Shown here piece after piece: positions 1 through 7,792 of a stretch of DNA of 15,692 bases; positions within the stretch are counted from its first letter, which is position 1; each line of letters starts with the position of its first letter. The stretch is from the NCBI GenBank assembly GCA_012513425.1, contig JAAZCF010000371.1, positions 1-15,692 of the forward strand, given 5' to 3'. The stretch comes from Bacteroidales bacterium. Its GTDB lineage: Bacteria > Bacteroidota > Bacteroidia > Bacteroidales > UBA932. The notes under the pieces are model-generated. The model saw only the letters and a list, made by a program, of their open reading frames with translations. It was not told where the DNA came from and did not search any database. A program made the translations under genes and the position numbers.

Positions 1-1891
1 CTCCTGTCTGACGTTCTCCATTGATAATAGCCCAGTTAATAGGGGCGGCTCCTCTATATTGAGGAAGCAATGAGGCATGAAGGTTGAAGGTTCCAAGTCT
101 TGGCAAGCTCCAAACCTCTTTAGGAAGCATACGAAAGGCAACAACAATAAACAAATCAGGATTGAAGGAATTTAATTTGGCTATAAATTCAGGATCTTTG
201 AGCTTTTCAGGCTGAAGAATAGGAATATCATGCTTAACTGCAAACTTCTTCACCGCGCTTTCATTTATTTGCAATCTTCGACCAGATGCCTTATCGGGAA
301 CTGTCACCACAGCAGCAATGTGATAATTTGTATTTTCTATCAGGGCCTTGAGAGGGCCTACAGCAAACTCTGGAGTGCCCATATAGACTATATCAATACG
401 ACCTTTCTTTTTTCTGAAAATATTGAATAAGCGTTTTACAAAGCCAGCTATGGCACTGCCGATTTTACTAAAGAATAGTTTATAAGATTCCATAACGAAA
501 ATTGCTGAATCATTAGTGGATTTCCAAGTAAGGAAAGTGCCAATAGGGAGTAGAACCAAAGTGGAAATAAAAGCTCCCAAATATTCATTCATATTTCCTT
601 CTCGAGCCAGTTTTACGCCGCTGGTATCAACAACCCAATATACAACAAAAAACAAGATGGAGATTATGACTGGAGTGCCCAATCCTCCTTTTCTAATGAT
701 GGCTCCCAATGGGGCTCCTATAAAGAATAACAAGAGGCAAGCCAAAGATAATGAGAATTTTCTGCACATTTCAATAAGCATACGTCTTGTTCTGTTGACA
801 TATCTATAACTGTCTCTGTTATATGTTTCTAATGCAGTATAAGCTGCTGTAGCTTTGGCAGAAGCAACATCATATACTCTTGAGCGTGATGGGGAGTCGA
901 TACCTTCTTCATCTATTAATTTCAAGACTTTATCATAATTAAAAACACCTAAATTTTTGGATTCTTTATATGAAGTGTCTAATTGATGATAAAAAGTGAG
1001 TTCTAACTCCGAAACAAATCTTTTAAAAATACTTGGATAACTTTCATTGAATACGACCAACAAAGAATCCCTTTGTGTGTTTAGGTCAGAAAGACCAAGT
1101 GACATAACTTCGTCACTAAAACGATCCGCATCTTCATCTCTGGAAAATGAATAGTCTTCCAAAGAAATGTAGATACGTTGAGAGTCAAAACTTACTATGC
1201 TCTGTTCAAGGGTCGTGTCCCTATAGGTCATTCTGTTGTCTTCATCATAAGTACGACCATTAAACATATCAAATATTAGAAATTGTTTGTCGTCAGTAAT
1301 CTGAATCTTTCCTGATTCGGCCAATATTAGAGAAGTATTGCCGTTATTATTATTGTGGTCATACACCATCAAATTGTGTAGCAGGCCAGTTTCTTCATCT
1401 TGACTATCAACTCTCAAGGTGTATCCTTCAATGCCATCGTAAAAAATGCCGTTAGGAATTCTAATCTCGTCTTTTGTACGGCCGATGTCGTCTCTAAGGG
1501 CGTATATGTGTTTGTATGCAACAGGAATCAAATTGTTGGAGATAAAAAAGGCTCCGATAACAATACACATTGCCACTCCAATTAATGGTGACATTATTCT
1601 GCCCAAAGAAATACCTGCCGACTTCACTGCAAGCAGCTCGTTATATTCCCCCAAACTACCCATGGTCATGATTGCTGCCAATAAGGTAGCCAAAGGCATT
1701 ACCATCGGCAGAACAGTGCATGCACCCCAACCCATAAACTCCAGGATCACACCCATGCTTAAGCCTTTTCCTACCAATTCGTCAATATAGGTAAACAGGA
1801 ACTGCATTACAAGGATGAATAGCACTAAGAAAAACACCAATGCTAATGGTCCTAAGAATGATTTGAGCAGATATTTGTCGAGTTTGTTCAA
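1..1891 (-). CDS. LptF/LptG-family permease fused in frame to methionyl-tRNA formyltransferase (3' partial)
   Basis: One open frame runs from a TTG at 1891 (reads MNKLDKYLLKSFLG) to the window edge, 630 codons. Residues 1 to about 466 look like an LptF/LptG (YjgP/YjgQ) permease of the LPS transport system: membrane segments near 10-32, 55-75 and 100-121, a soluble, presumably periplasmic region of about 240 residues, then three membrane segments near 376-460. A basic tail (about 467-500) leads straight into Fmt: RIDIVYMGTPEFAV near residues 497-510, then a formyl-transfer core with NLHASLLPQYRG. Fmt formylates Met-tRNA(fMet). The frame was followed codon by codon; codons at 1891, 493 and 382 share one phase with no stop between. 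Both domains would face the cytoplasm at the junction, so the topology is sensible. The gene lies 11 bp after alaS and is probably co-transcribed. The next in-frame ATG after the TTG is inside the first membrane segment, which supports the TTG start. Independent Fmt translation from an internal ATG (493) is possible. Confidence 0.85.
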   Translation of the reverse strand, partial: MNKLDKYLLKSFLGPLALVFFLVLFILVMQFLFTYIDELVGKGLSMGVILEFMGWGACTVLPMVMPLATLLAAIMTMGSLGEYNELLAVKSAGISLGRIMSPLIGVAMCIVIGAFFISNNLIPVAYKHIYALRDDIGRTKDEIRIPNGIFYDGIEGYTLRVDSQDEETGLLHNLMVYDHNNNNGNTSLILAESGKIQITDDKQFLIFDMFNGRTYDEDNRMTYRDTTLEQSIVSFDSQRIYISLEDYSFSRDEDADRFSDEVMSLGLSDLNTQRDSLLVVFNESYPSIFKRFVSELELTFYHQLDTSYKESKNLGVFNYDKVLKLIDEEGIDSPSRSRVYDVASAKATAAYTALETYNRDSYRYVNRTRRMLIEMCRKFSLSLACLLLFFIGAPLGAIIRKGGLGTPVIISILFFVVYWVVDTSGVKLAREGNMNEYLGAFISTLVLLPIGTFLTWKSTNDSAIFVMESYKLFFSKIGSAIAGFVKRLFNIFRKKKGRIDIVYMGTPEFAVGPLKALIENTNYHIAAVVTVPDKASGRRLQINESAVKKFAVKHDIPILQPEKLKDPEFIAKLNSFNPDLFIVVAFRMLPKEVWSLPRLGTFNLHASLLPQYRGAAPINWAIINGERQTG

Positions 1892-1902
1892 TGTATGTAT
1901 TT

Positions 1903-4515
1903 TTATTTGCTTACTGCTTCAATTAACGCAGCTGCAGCTGCTTGAAGTCCTTCGACATTCTTTCCGCCAGCAATGGCAAGGTACTTTTGTCCGCCACCAC
2001 CACCTTGAATGAGTTTGGATGCCTCGCGAATATCTTTACTTGCATCCTTGCCTCTTGCAACCAAATTATCGCTGTACATCAGAACCAAGCAAGGCTTTTG
2101 TTCGCAACTCTCAAAAGCAGCAACAAAGGCAGCAGAGTTCATCTCTCCATGAAGCATAAATGCTACGTCCCTTGCAATATCCATGCTACTACACTCATTA
2201 AGCACCATTAATTGCACCCCATTTACATCTTTTGCATGTGCTTTTATGCTATTTTTGACACTAATAGCGCGTTCCTTCTGAATCTTTTCCATTGACTTTT
2301 TGAGAGAATCATTCTCTTCAATCAATTTTTTAACGGCGGTGAAAAGATTTGGACAGTTGTTGAACATTTCTTTGATAGCGCAGAAAGTTCCGTCCATATT
2401 ATCAATTACTGCTTCAGCGCCTTCGCTAGTAGTGGCTTCGATACGTCTAATACCGGCAGCTACTGCACTTTCGCTGATGATACGAAAATAACCAATACTT
2501 CCAGTTGCAGGAGCATGACATCCGCCGCAGAGCTCAATAGAGTCACCGAACTTTATTATACGTACTTTATCTCCATATTTTTCTCCAAATAAAGCTGTTG
2601 CTCCCATTTTTTGAGCATCTGCTATTGGAATATCTCTATATTCCTCAAGAGATTTATTAGCACGAATCATTTTATTGACCAAATGTTCAACCTCTTGTAG
2701 TTTGTCTTTCGATACTTTTTCAAAATGTGAGAAGTCAAAACGGAATGAATCAGGACCTACAAATGATCCTTTTTGCTCAACATGGTTGCCAAGTATTTGG
2801 CGTAGAGCGGCATGAAGCAAGTGAGTCGCTGAGTGGTTACTTTGAATATTTGCCCTTCTCTCTTCATCAACTTTGGCGACAAAGCTGACGCTTGGATCAA
2901 TAGGCATGTGATCAACCAAATGAATAGGAAGACCGTTTTCTTTTATTGTATTTACAACCTCAATCTTTTCATCCCCATAGCAGATACAACCTGTGTCTCC
3001 AACTTCACCACCCATTTCTCCGTAGAAAGGAGTTTTATCAAACACCAATTGTATTTGTTGTTTATTTTTGGCTTTAACGTAACGATACTTGACTATACGC
3101 ACTGTCTCTGTAAGCTTATCATAGCCAACAAACTCAGTTGTGGCATCTGCTCCAACATTAACCCAATCACCAGCTTCAATGGCCGTTGCATTCCTTGCGC
3201 GCTCTTTTTGTTTTTCAAGCTCAATATTGAAGGCATCTAGGTCTATGGTATATCCATTTTCTCTAGCAATCAACTCGCTGAGGTCAATAGGAAAACCGTA
3301 TGTATCACATAATGTAAAAGCATCCACACCACTGATGACTTTGGTTCCTGCAGACTTGGCCATAATGTTGTCCATAAGACGAATACCTTTATCTAGAGTG
3401 CGAAGAAAGGCATCTTCTTCTTCTTTAATGACTCTGATAATCAATTCCTGTTGCTGTTGTAGCTCAGGGAAGGCATTGCCCATTTGTGCAACTAAATTTG
3501 GCACCAATTTGCAAAGGAAAGGCTCTTTTAAATTCAGGAAAGTGTAGCCATATCGCACTGCTCGACGCAAGATGCGGCGGATAACATAGCCTGCTTTTAC
3601 ATTTGAAGGAAGTTGCCCATCAGCAATAGAGAAGCTAATAGCTCTGATATGGTCGGCAATAACTCTCATAGCAATGCCAATCTCATTTTCGGCTACATAT
3701 TTTTTACCACTTAGGGCAGAAATAGCCTCAATCATATCTGAAAAGACATCAGTGTCATAGTTGCTCTGTTTGCCTTGAATGGCCATGCAAAGGCGTTCAA
3801 ACCCCATGCCCGTATCAACATGCTTGGCTGGCAGTGGCTCTAAGGAATCATTTGCTTTGCGATTAAACTGCATAAATACAAGATTCCAGATTTCAACAAC
3901 CAAGTGGTGACCTTGGTTAACTATCTTAGCTCCATCCACTTTTTCTCTTTCCTCTTTGCTACGCAAGTCAATGTGGATTTCGCTGCAAGGCCCGCAAGGG
4001 CCTGTGTCTCCCATTTCCCAAAAATTGTCATGTTTGTTTCCAAGGATAATGTGGCTTTCCGGAAGATATTTGAGCCATTGCTCTTTAGCTTCTATGTCCA
4101 TAGGTACACCATCAGATTCACTACCTTCAAAAATGGTAGCATACAAGCGATCTTTGTCAAGTTTATAGACTTCTGTGAGTAATTCCCAAGCCCAAGATAT
4201 CGCCTCTCTTTTAAAATAGTCGCCAAAACTCCAGTTACCTAACATTTCAAACATTGTGTGGTGGTATGTATCGTGGCCTACTTCTTCCAGGTCATTATGC
4301 TTACCGCTGACACGAAGACATTTCTGGCTGTCTGCGGCACGATGATATTTAGCAGGTTCATTGCCAAGGAACCAATCTTTGAACTGGTTCATGCCGGCAT
4401 TTGTAAACATAAGTGTAGGGTCGTTTTTAACAACCATTGGAGCGGATGGGACTATGGTATGCTTTTTGGAAGCAAAAAAGTCCAGAAAAGTTTGTCTTAT
4501 TTCTCTTGAAGTCAT
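1903..4515 (-). CDS. alaS: Alanyl-tRNA synthetase
   Basis: Cytoplasmic class II synthetase that charges tRNA(Ala); about 870 residues, the usual length. In order: the N-terminal catalytic core (ASKKHTIVPSAPMV, LMFTNAGMNQFKD, HTMFEMLGNWSFGDYF, EMGDTGPCGPCSEIH); the tRNA-recognition region; the editing domain with HSATH (His561 and His565 counting from 4515) and CGGCHA (Cys663, His667), which form the zinc site used to clear mischarged tRNA; and the C-terminal C-Ala domain with a GGGGG run (GGGGGQKYLAIAGG). All key motifs are present. Three in-frame ATGs lie close together at 4536, 4524 and 4515. I chose 4515 (MTSREIRQTF) because it aligns with the usual N-terminus and because a TATTTTTG promoter element covers 4536, which would put the transcript start downstream of that codon. 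It is transcribed divergently from the M23 genes, with lptG-fmt following 11 bp downstream. Confidence 0.97.
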   Translation of the reverse strand: MTSREIRQTFLDFFASKKHTIVPSAPMVVKNDPTLMFTNAGMNQFKDWFLGNEPAKYHRAADSQKCLRVSGKHNDLEEVGHDTYHHTMFEMLGNWSFGDYFKREAISWAWELLTEVYKLDKDRLYATIFEGSESDGVPMDIEAKEQWLKYLPESHIILGNKHDNFWEMGDTGPCGPCSEIHIDLRSKEEREKVDGAKIVNQGHHLVVEIWNLVFMQFNRKANDSLEPLPAKHVDTGMGFERLCMAIQGKQSNYDTDVFSDMIEAISALSGKKYVAENEIGIAMRVIADHIRAISFSIADGQLPSNVKAGYVIRRILRRAVRYGYTFLNLKEPFLCKLVPNLVAQMGNAFPELQQQQELIIRVIKEEEDAFLRTLDKGIRLMDNIMAKSAGTKVISGVDAFTLCDTYGFPIDLSELIARENGYTIDLDAFNIELEKQKERARNATAIEAGDWVNVGADATTEFVGYDKLTETVRIVKYRYVKAKNKQQIQLVFDKTPFYGEMGGEVGDTGCICYGDEKIEVVNTIKENGLPIHLVDHMPIDPSVSFVAKVDEERRANIQSNHSATHLLHAALRQILGNHVEQKGSFVGPDSFRFDFSHFEKVSKDKLQEVEHLVNKMIRANKSLEEYRDIPIADAQKMGATALFGEKYGDKVRIIKFGDSIELCGGCHAPATGSIGYFRIISESAVAAGIRRIEATTSEGAEAVIDNMDGTFCAIKEMFNNCPNLFTAVKKLIEENDSLKKSMEKIQKERAISVKNSIKAHAKDVNGVQLMVLNECSSMDIARDVAFMLHGEMNSAAFVAAFESCEQKPCLVLMYSDNLVARGKDASKDIREASKLIQGGGGGQKYLAIAGGKNVEGLQAAAAALIEAVSK

Positions 4516-4535
4516 GATATTCATATATTTTGGCA

Positions 4536-4543
4536 CAAAAATA
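4536..4543 (-). promoter_or_regulatory. Putative -7 promoter element of alaS
   Basis: Read on the minus strand this is TATTTTTG, an exact match to the Bacteroidota -7 consensus TAnnTTTG. It lies 20 bp before the preferred alaS start at 4515, predicting a very short leader. No good -33 TTTG is seen at the expected distance, so the call rests on the -7 box alone. Confidence 0.45.
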
Positions 4544-4563
4544 GTAATTTAATCAGAATTTTT

Positions 4564-4571
4564 TAACTTTG
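4564..4571 (+). promoter_or_regulatory. Putative -7 promoter element of the M23 peptidase genes
   Basis: TAACTTTG matches the Bacteroidota TAnnTTTG consensus exactly and lies 26 bp before the GTG start at 4598. The -33 region is weak. Its upstream half would overlap the opposing alaS element at 4536-4543, so the two divergent promoters share the same short interval and may compete. Confidence 0.45.
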
Positions 4572-4597
4572 CTGATTACAAACAGTAATGTACAATT

Positions 4598-5565
4598 GTG
4601 AATAAAGAAATCAAGTACATATACAACGCAGAGAATTGCTCTTATGACCTATATCATCCTTCTCGTTTGAGAAAATGGATGAAGGTGGGTGTCGTTGTTT
4701 TGCTTGGTATGTTTTTCTTTTTTTCATACTTTCATGTTTGCAACAATATTCTAAAAAAAGACACCATTAAGACAGCAATTCTTGAAAAGAAAAATAAAGT
4801 TTTATTGGATCAAATTGACCAAATCAACACCAAAATGAGTGAACAGAGTGTGAGATTGGGTCAGTTGCAAGAAAGAGACAATTATGTGTACAGACCTGTG
4901 TTTGGTATGGATGAAATTCCTCAGTCTGTGAGAAATGCAGGTTTTGGTGGTGTTGATAGGTATTCCCATCTGAACAAATTTATTAATGCTGATTTCATTA
5001 TTGCTTCTGAAAACAAAATGGATATTCTCATTAAGAAAGCTTATGTACAATCTTTGTCATTTGATGATGTTCAATCACTTTCTGCAAGAGCAGGAGATAT
5101 GGCTAATTGTGTACCTACAATATATCCTGTTGTTCCAACCAATAAAATGAGATTGTCTTCTTCTTTTGGATATCGCTCTGACCCTTTGAAAGGCTCAATT
5201 AAATTCCATAGTGGAATTGATATCGCCGGACCAAAAGGAACTGAAATTTATTCAACCGGAGATGGAGTGGTGATAGAGTTAAATATAACTATTATGGTTA
5301 TGGTAATGTAGTTGAAATTGATCATGGTTTTGGTTATGTTACTCGATATGGCCATTTACTATCTGCTTCTGTAGTGGAAGGGCAAAGAGTTCACCGAGGT
5401 GATGTAGTTGGCAAGTTAGGTAATTCAGGAAGATCTACAGGTCCACACCTTCACTATGAGGTAATTTATAAGAATAAGGCCGTTAACCCTTGGAATTTCT
5501 TTTCAAATGATGTTACTCCTGATGAGTATATGGACTTGGTCGAAAAGTCTAAAACCAGAGGGTAG
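4598..5565 (+). pseudogene. Membrane-anchored M23 (LytM) family metallopeptidase, frameshifted
   Basis: Resembles the Bacteroidota M23 zinc endopeptidases that cut peptidoglycan cross-links, anchored by one N-terminal membrane segment (about residues 29-48, after a short cytoplasmic stretch KEIKYIYN) and followed by a coiled coil (about 58-95). The start is GTG; no in-frame ATG fits. The LytM domain begins with FGYRSDP and HSGID (His204, Asp208). The frame then breaks near 5278: the first frame ends at the TAG at 5309-5311, while the -1 frame continues as VKYNYYGYGNVVEIDHG through RYGHL and GPHLHYE (both zinc/catalytic His at 5446-5448 and 5452-5454) to the TAG at 5563-5565. Restoring one G (GAG-GTT instead of GAGTT) gives a normal protein of about 322 residues. 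I see no slippery heptamer, so this looks like a 1-nt deletion or a sequence error. The product as written loses the HxH motif. Confidence 0.85.
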
Positions 5566-5570
5566 TAGTC

Positions 5571-6530
5571 ATGAATAAATATTTCTTCAACAGAGACAAA
5601 ATGTCTTTTGACAAGGTTAAATCCTCTGGTAAATCTATATTCTATACCATCTTGCGTTATTGCTTATTTGGCCTATTGGCGGCCGTAGTGATGTATGTCA
5701 TGTTTGCTGTTTTTATCAATACCAACATACAGAAACAACTCTCTTTGGAGAATGAATATCTTGAGGAAGAGTTTGAAAAAATGGCATCTCAAGCTAATTT
5801 ACTTGATGATGTTATCACAAATTTGGAATATCGAGACAAGGCTATTTATAATGATATATTTAGCACTGATCCACCATCTTTTGACGCTTTTATGGGTGTT
5901 GATACAACAAACCAAGAAATTATCACCTCTTTGAGTGATGCTCAATTGGCAGATTATTCTAAAGAACAGCTTGATTTAACTCAAGAGAATGTAAGTAACG
6001 TGAATAGGCAACTCAAAGCAATATTTCAAACCCTTGATAATAATGATTTTGACTCTGTTTCTTTGCCTTCCATATTGCCGGTCGATAATTTTAAACTGGC
6101 TCAAACAGGAGCATCAAAAGGGATGAAAATTAATCCATTTTACAAAACACTAAGACAACATACAGGGTTGGACATAATATCGGCAGTCGGAACAGAAGTG
6201 TTCAGCACAGCTGATGGAGTCGTAAGTAAGGTGGAAAAAACAGCAAAAGGCTTGGGTAATAATATTGTAATTAATCATGCAAATGGAATTCAGACTCGCT
6301 ATGCCCATCTAAGTGAGATTTATGTTCATAAAGGGCAAAATGTAAATCAGCGAGATGTAATTGCCAGGGTTGGAATGAGTGGAAAAACTTTTGCTGCAGG
6401 ATTACATTATGAAGTACTCCGACAAGGCAGAAATGTAGATCCAGTATACTTTTTATTTGCAGATTTAAGCCCTTCATTATACCGAGATATGATTTTATTA
6501 TCTTCATATACAGGACAATCAATAGATTAA
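5571..6530 (+). CDS. Membrane-anchored M23 (LytM) family protein, degenerate active site
   Basis: A 319-residue paralogue of the gene just upstream (5-bp gap), with the same plan: short cytoplasmic head, one membrane segment (about 29-50), coiled coil (about 55-90, sharing the pattern LExRDxxxY with its neighbour), linker, and C-terminal LytM domain. Metal ligands His197 and Asp201 (QHTGLDI) and His246 (RYAHL) are visible. The usual GxHLHYE box, however, reads AAGLHYE: the first His of HxH is Gly277, with only His279 kept. In LytM peptidases that first His is catalytic, so this protein is probably not an active peptidase. By analogy with EnvC- or NlpD-like factors, it could bind or activate a cell-wall enzyme, possibly its neighbour; this is inference. 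The frame is intact and the start is ATG at 5571. Confidence 0.9.
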   Translation: MNKYFFNRDKMSFDKVKSSGKSIFYTILRYCLFGLLAAVVMYVMFAVFINTNIQKQLSLENEYLEEEFEKMASQANLLDDVITNLEYRDKAIYNDIFSTDPPSFDAFMGVDTTNQEIITSLSDAQLADYSKEQLDLTQENVSNVNRQLKAIFQTLDNNDFDSVSLPSILPVDNFKLAQTGASKGMKINPFYKTLRQHTGLDIISAVGTEVFSTADGVVSKVEKTAKGLGNNIVINHANGIQTRYAHLSEIYVHKGQNVNQRDVIARVGMSGKTFAAGLHYEVLRQGRNVDPVYFLFADLSPSLYRDMILLSSYTGQSID

Positions 6531-6552
6531 TCAAATCCAAACAATATAAAAG

Positions 6553-6870
6553 ATGAGTAAAATTTGTTATACGATTGGAGAAGTAGCGCAGCTCTTGGGT
6601 GAAAATACATCTTTGGTGCGTTTTTGGTCTGATAGTTTTTCAGAATTCATCCATCCACGCCGCAATAATAAGGGAAACAGATTATATAGCCCGGAAGATG
6701 TGGAAATTTTCCAAAAACTTCATTTGTTGGTTAAAGAGCGTGGCCTTACACTCGAAGGGGCAAAAAAACTTTTATGTGACAATTCTGAAGGAAATGACAA
6801 TAGATATGAGGTTGTACAGAAACTCAAGTCAATCAAAAGTCTTTTAGAAGAAGTAAAAAGTACTATTTAA
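6553..6870 (+). CDS. MerR-family transcriptional regulator
   Basis: A 105-residue protein with a MerR-type winged helix at the N-terminus: YTIGEVAQLLGENTSLVRFW is the helix-turn-helix, and RRNNKGNRLYSPEDVE is the wing with the typical Arg/Tyr. LVKERGLTLEGAKKLL follows as the linker helix. The C-terminus is short, with no cysteines or effector domain, so no ligand can be assigned. It follows the M23 pair by 22 bp and is probably in the same transcript. From memory, an M23 peptidase next to a small MerR protein near alaS is a recurrent arrangement in Bacteroidota; the target genes are unknown. Confidence 0.88.
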   Translation: MSKICYTIGEVAQLLGENTSLVRFWSDSFSEFIHPRRNNKGNRLYSPEDVEIFQKLHLLVKERGLTLEGAKKLLCDNSEGNDNRYEVVQKLKSIKSLLEEVKSTI

Positions 6871-6881
6871 AAATAAATGAC

Positions 6882-6909
6882 TTGCTTAAGGAAAAATTAT
6901 GTACCTTTG
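6882..6909 (+). promoter_or_regulatory. Putative Bacteroidota promoter for the zinc-ribbon/dnaB genes
   Basis: TTG at 6882-6884 followed, after 17 bp, by TACCTTTG at 6902-6909, an exact TAnnTTTG -7 box. The spacing is slightly shorter than the usual 19 or so. It is placed in the only sizeable gap of the plus-strand genes, 55 bp before the ATG at 6965. It is the best promoter candidate in the window. Confidence 0.6.
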
Positions 6910-6916
6910 CAATCCG

Positions 6917-6934
6917 AAAATTTCTAGAAATTTT
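6917..6934 (+). repeat. 18-bp perfect palindrome in the leader of the zinc-ribbon gene
   Basis: AAAATTTCTAGAAATTTT is fully self-complementary with no spacer. It begins 8 bp after the -7 box, so it overlaps or directly follows the predicted transcript start and ends 30 bp before the ATG. The position suits a repressor operator. A loopless palindrome is a poor RNA hairpin and there is no T-tract after it, so a terminator is unlikely. The binding factor is unknown. Confidence 0.5.
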
Positions 6935-6964
6935 ATAATCCAATATATTACTAATAAGTAAATT

Positions 6965-7792
6965 ATGGCGACAAAAAAAGCTACAAAGTCAATCGTTACC
7001 CCTATCGACCAAAGGGAAACATTCGTATCTGCAGCAAAAGCAGTGAGCGATTCTGATGGTGTGTCAATGGAAGAGAAACTTTTGACACTTTATCGTATTC
7101 AACAAGCTGACACTGCAATTGATAAAATTCATCTATTGCGCGGAGAACTTCCATTGGAAGTCCAAGATTTGGAAGACGACATTGCCGGTCTTAAAACAAG
7201 AATGGTCAACACTCAAGAAGAGATCAAAGATGCTGAGAAGTATCTTTCAGAACTCAAAGCTAAAATCGTTGAGTGCAAAGCTCTTGTTGAAAAAAATGAA
7301 GAGCAAAGTAAAAAGGTAATGAACAACCGTGAGTATGAATCTATTACCAGACAGATTGAATTCCAGCAACTTGAACAAGAAGCAAGCGAGAAGCATATCG
7401 GAGAGACTAATCTATTACTTGCTGAGAAATCTCAGCTTTTGGAAGATACCAAACTACAACTTGCCGGTCGTGAAATAGATCTTGAAAACAAGAAAAAAGA
7501 GCTTGATCAAATTATAACGGAGACAGCTAAATAAGAAGATCAACTCAAAGCGCAAATTGATGAGCTTGCAAAGAAAATCGACGAGCGTATGTACGTGGCT
7601 TACAATCGAGTTAGAGGTAATGCAAAAAACCACTTAGCTGTAGTAACTGTGAAAAGAGGTGCATGTGGAGGTTGCTTCAATCAAATTCCTCCTCAACGTC
7701 AGCTTGATATAGTTCAAAGTAAGAAAATTATTATTTGCGAATATTGTGGCCGCATATTAGTAAGTCCGGATTTTGAACAAACTAACGAATAA
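6965..7792 (+). pseudogene. Coiled-coil / C4 zinc-ribbon protein (DUF164, zf-RING_7 type), interrupted by an in-frame TAA
   Basis: Full length would be 275 codons. After an extended N-terminus of about 35 residues comes the family signature HLLRGELPLEVQDLEDDIAG, then a long charged coiled coil to about residue 189. Codon 190 is TAA (7532-7534). The same frame continues with EDQLKAQIDELAKKIDER and the conserved C-terminal zinc ribbon: CGGC (Cys234, Cys237), IPPQRQLDI, and CEYC (Cys258, Cys261), ending at the TAA at 7790-7792. A single base change from GAA, AAA or CAA would create this stop. TAA ends other genes here, so it is not a reassigned codon. As written, the cell would make a 189-residue coiled coil and perhaps, from the ATG at 7589, a 67-residue zinc-ribbon piece. 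The family's proposed role in nucleic-acid handling is not well established. It overlaps the start of dnaB. Confidence 0.85.

Noticed and set aside
516..1790. Plus-strand open frames opposite the permease gene
   Set aside because: They have no family resemblance and lie entirely antisense to a clear LptG coding frame; treated as shadows.
4588..4605. Five-codon ORF (MYNCE) overlapping the GTG start of the M23 gene
   Set aside because: Too short to judge; an ATG this close to a start in AT-rich DNA is expected by chance. A leader or decoy role is possible but unsupported.
5270..5300. Programmed -1 frameshift in the first M23 gene
   Set aside because: There is no X-XXY-YYZ slippery site and no obvious downstream stem. 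A simple loss of one G explains the data better.
7532..7534. Reassigned TAA codon (alternative genetic code)
   Set aside because: TAA is the natural terminator of alaS, rseC, rnfD, rnfA and others in this window, so it cannot be a sense codon generally.
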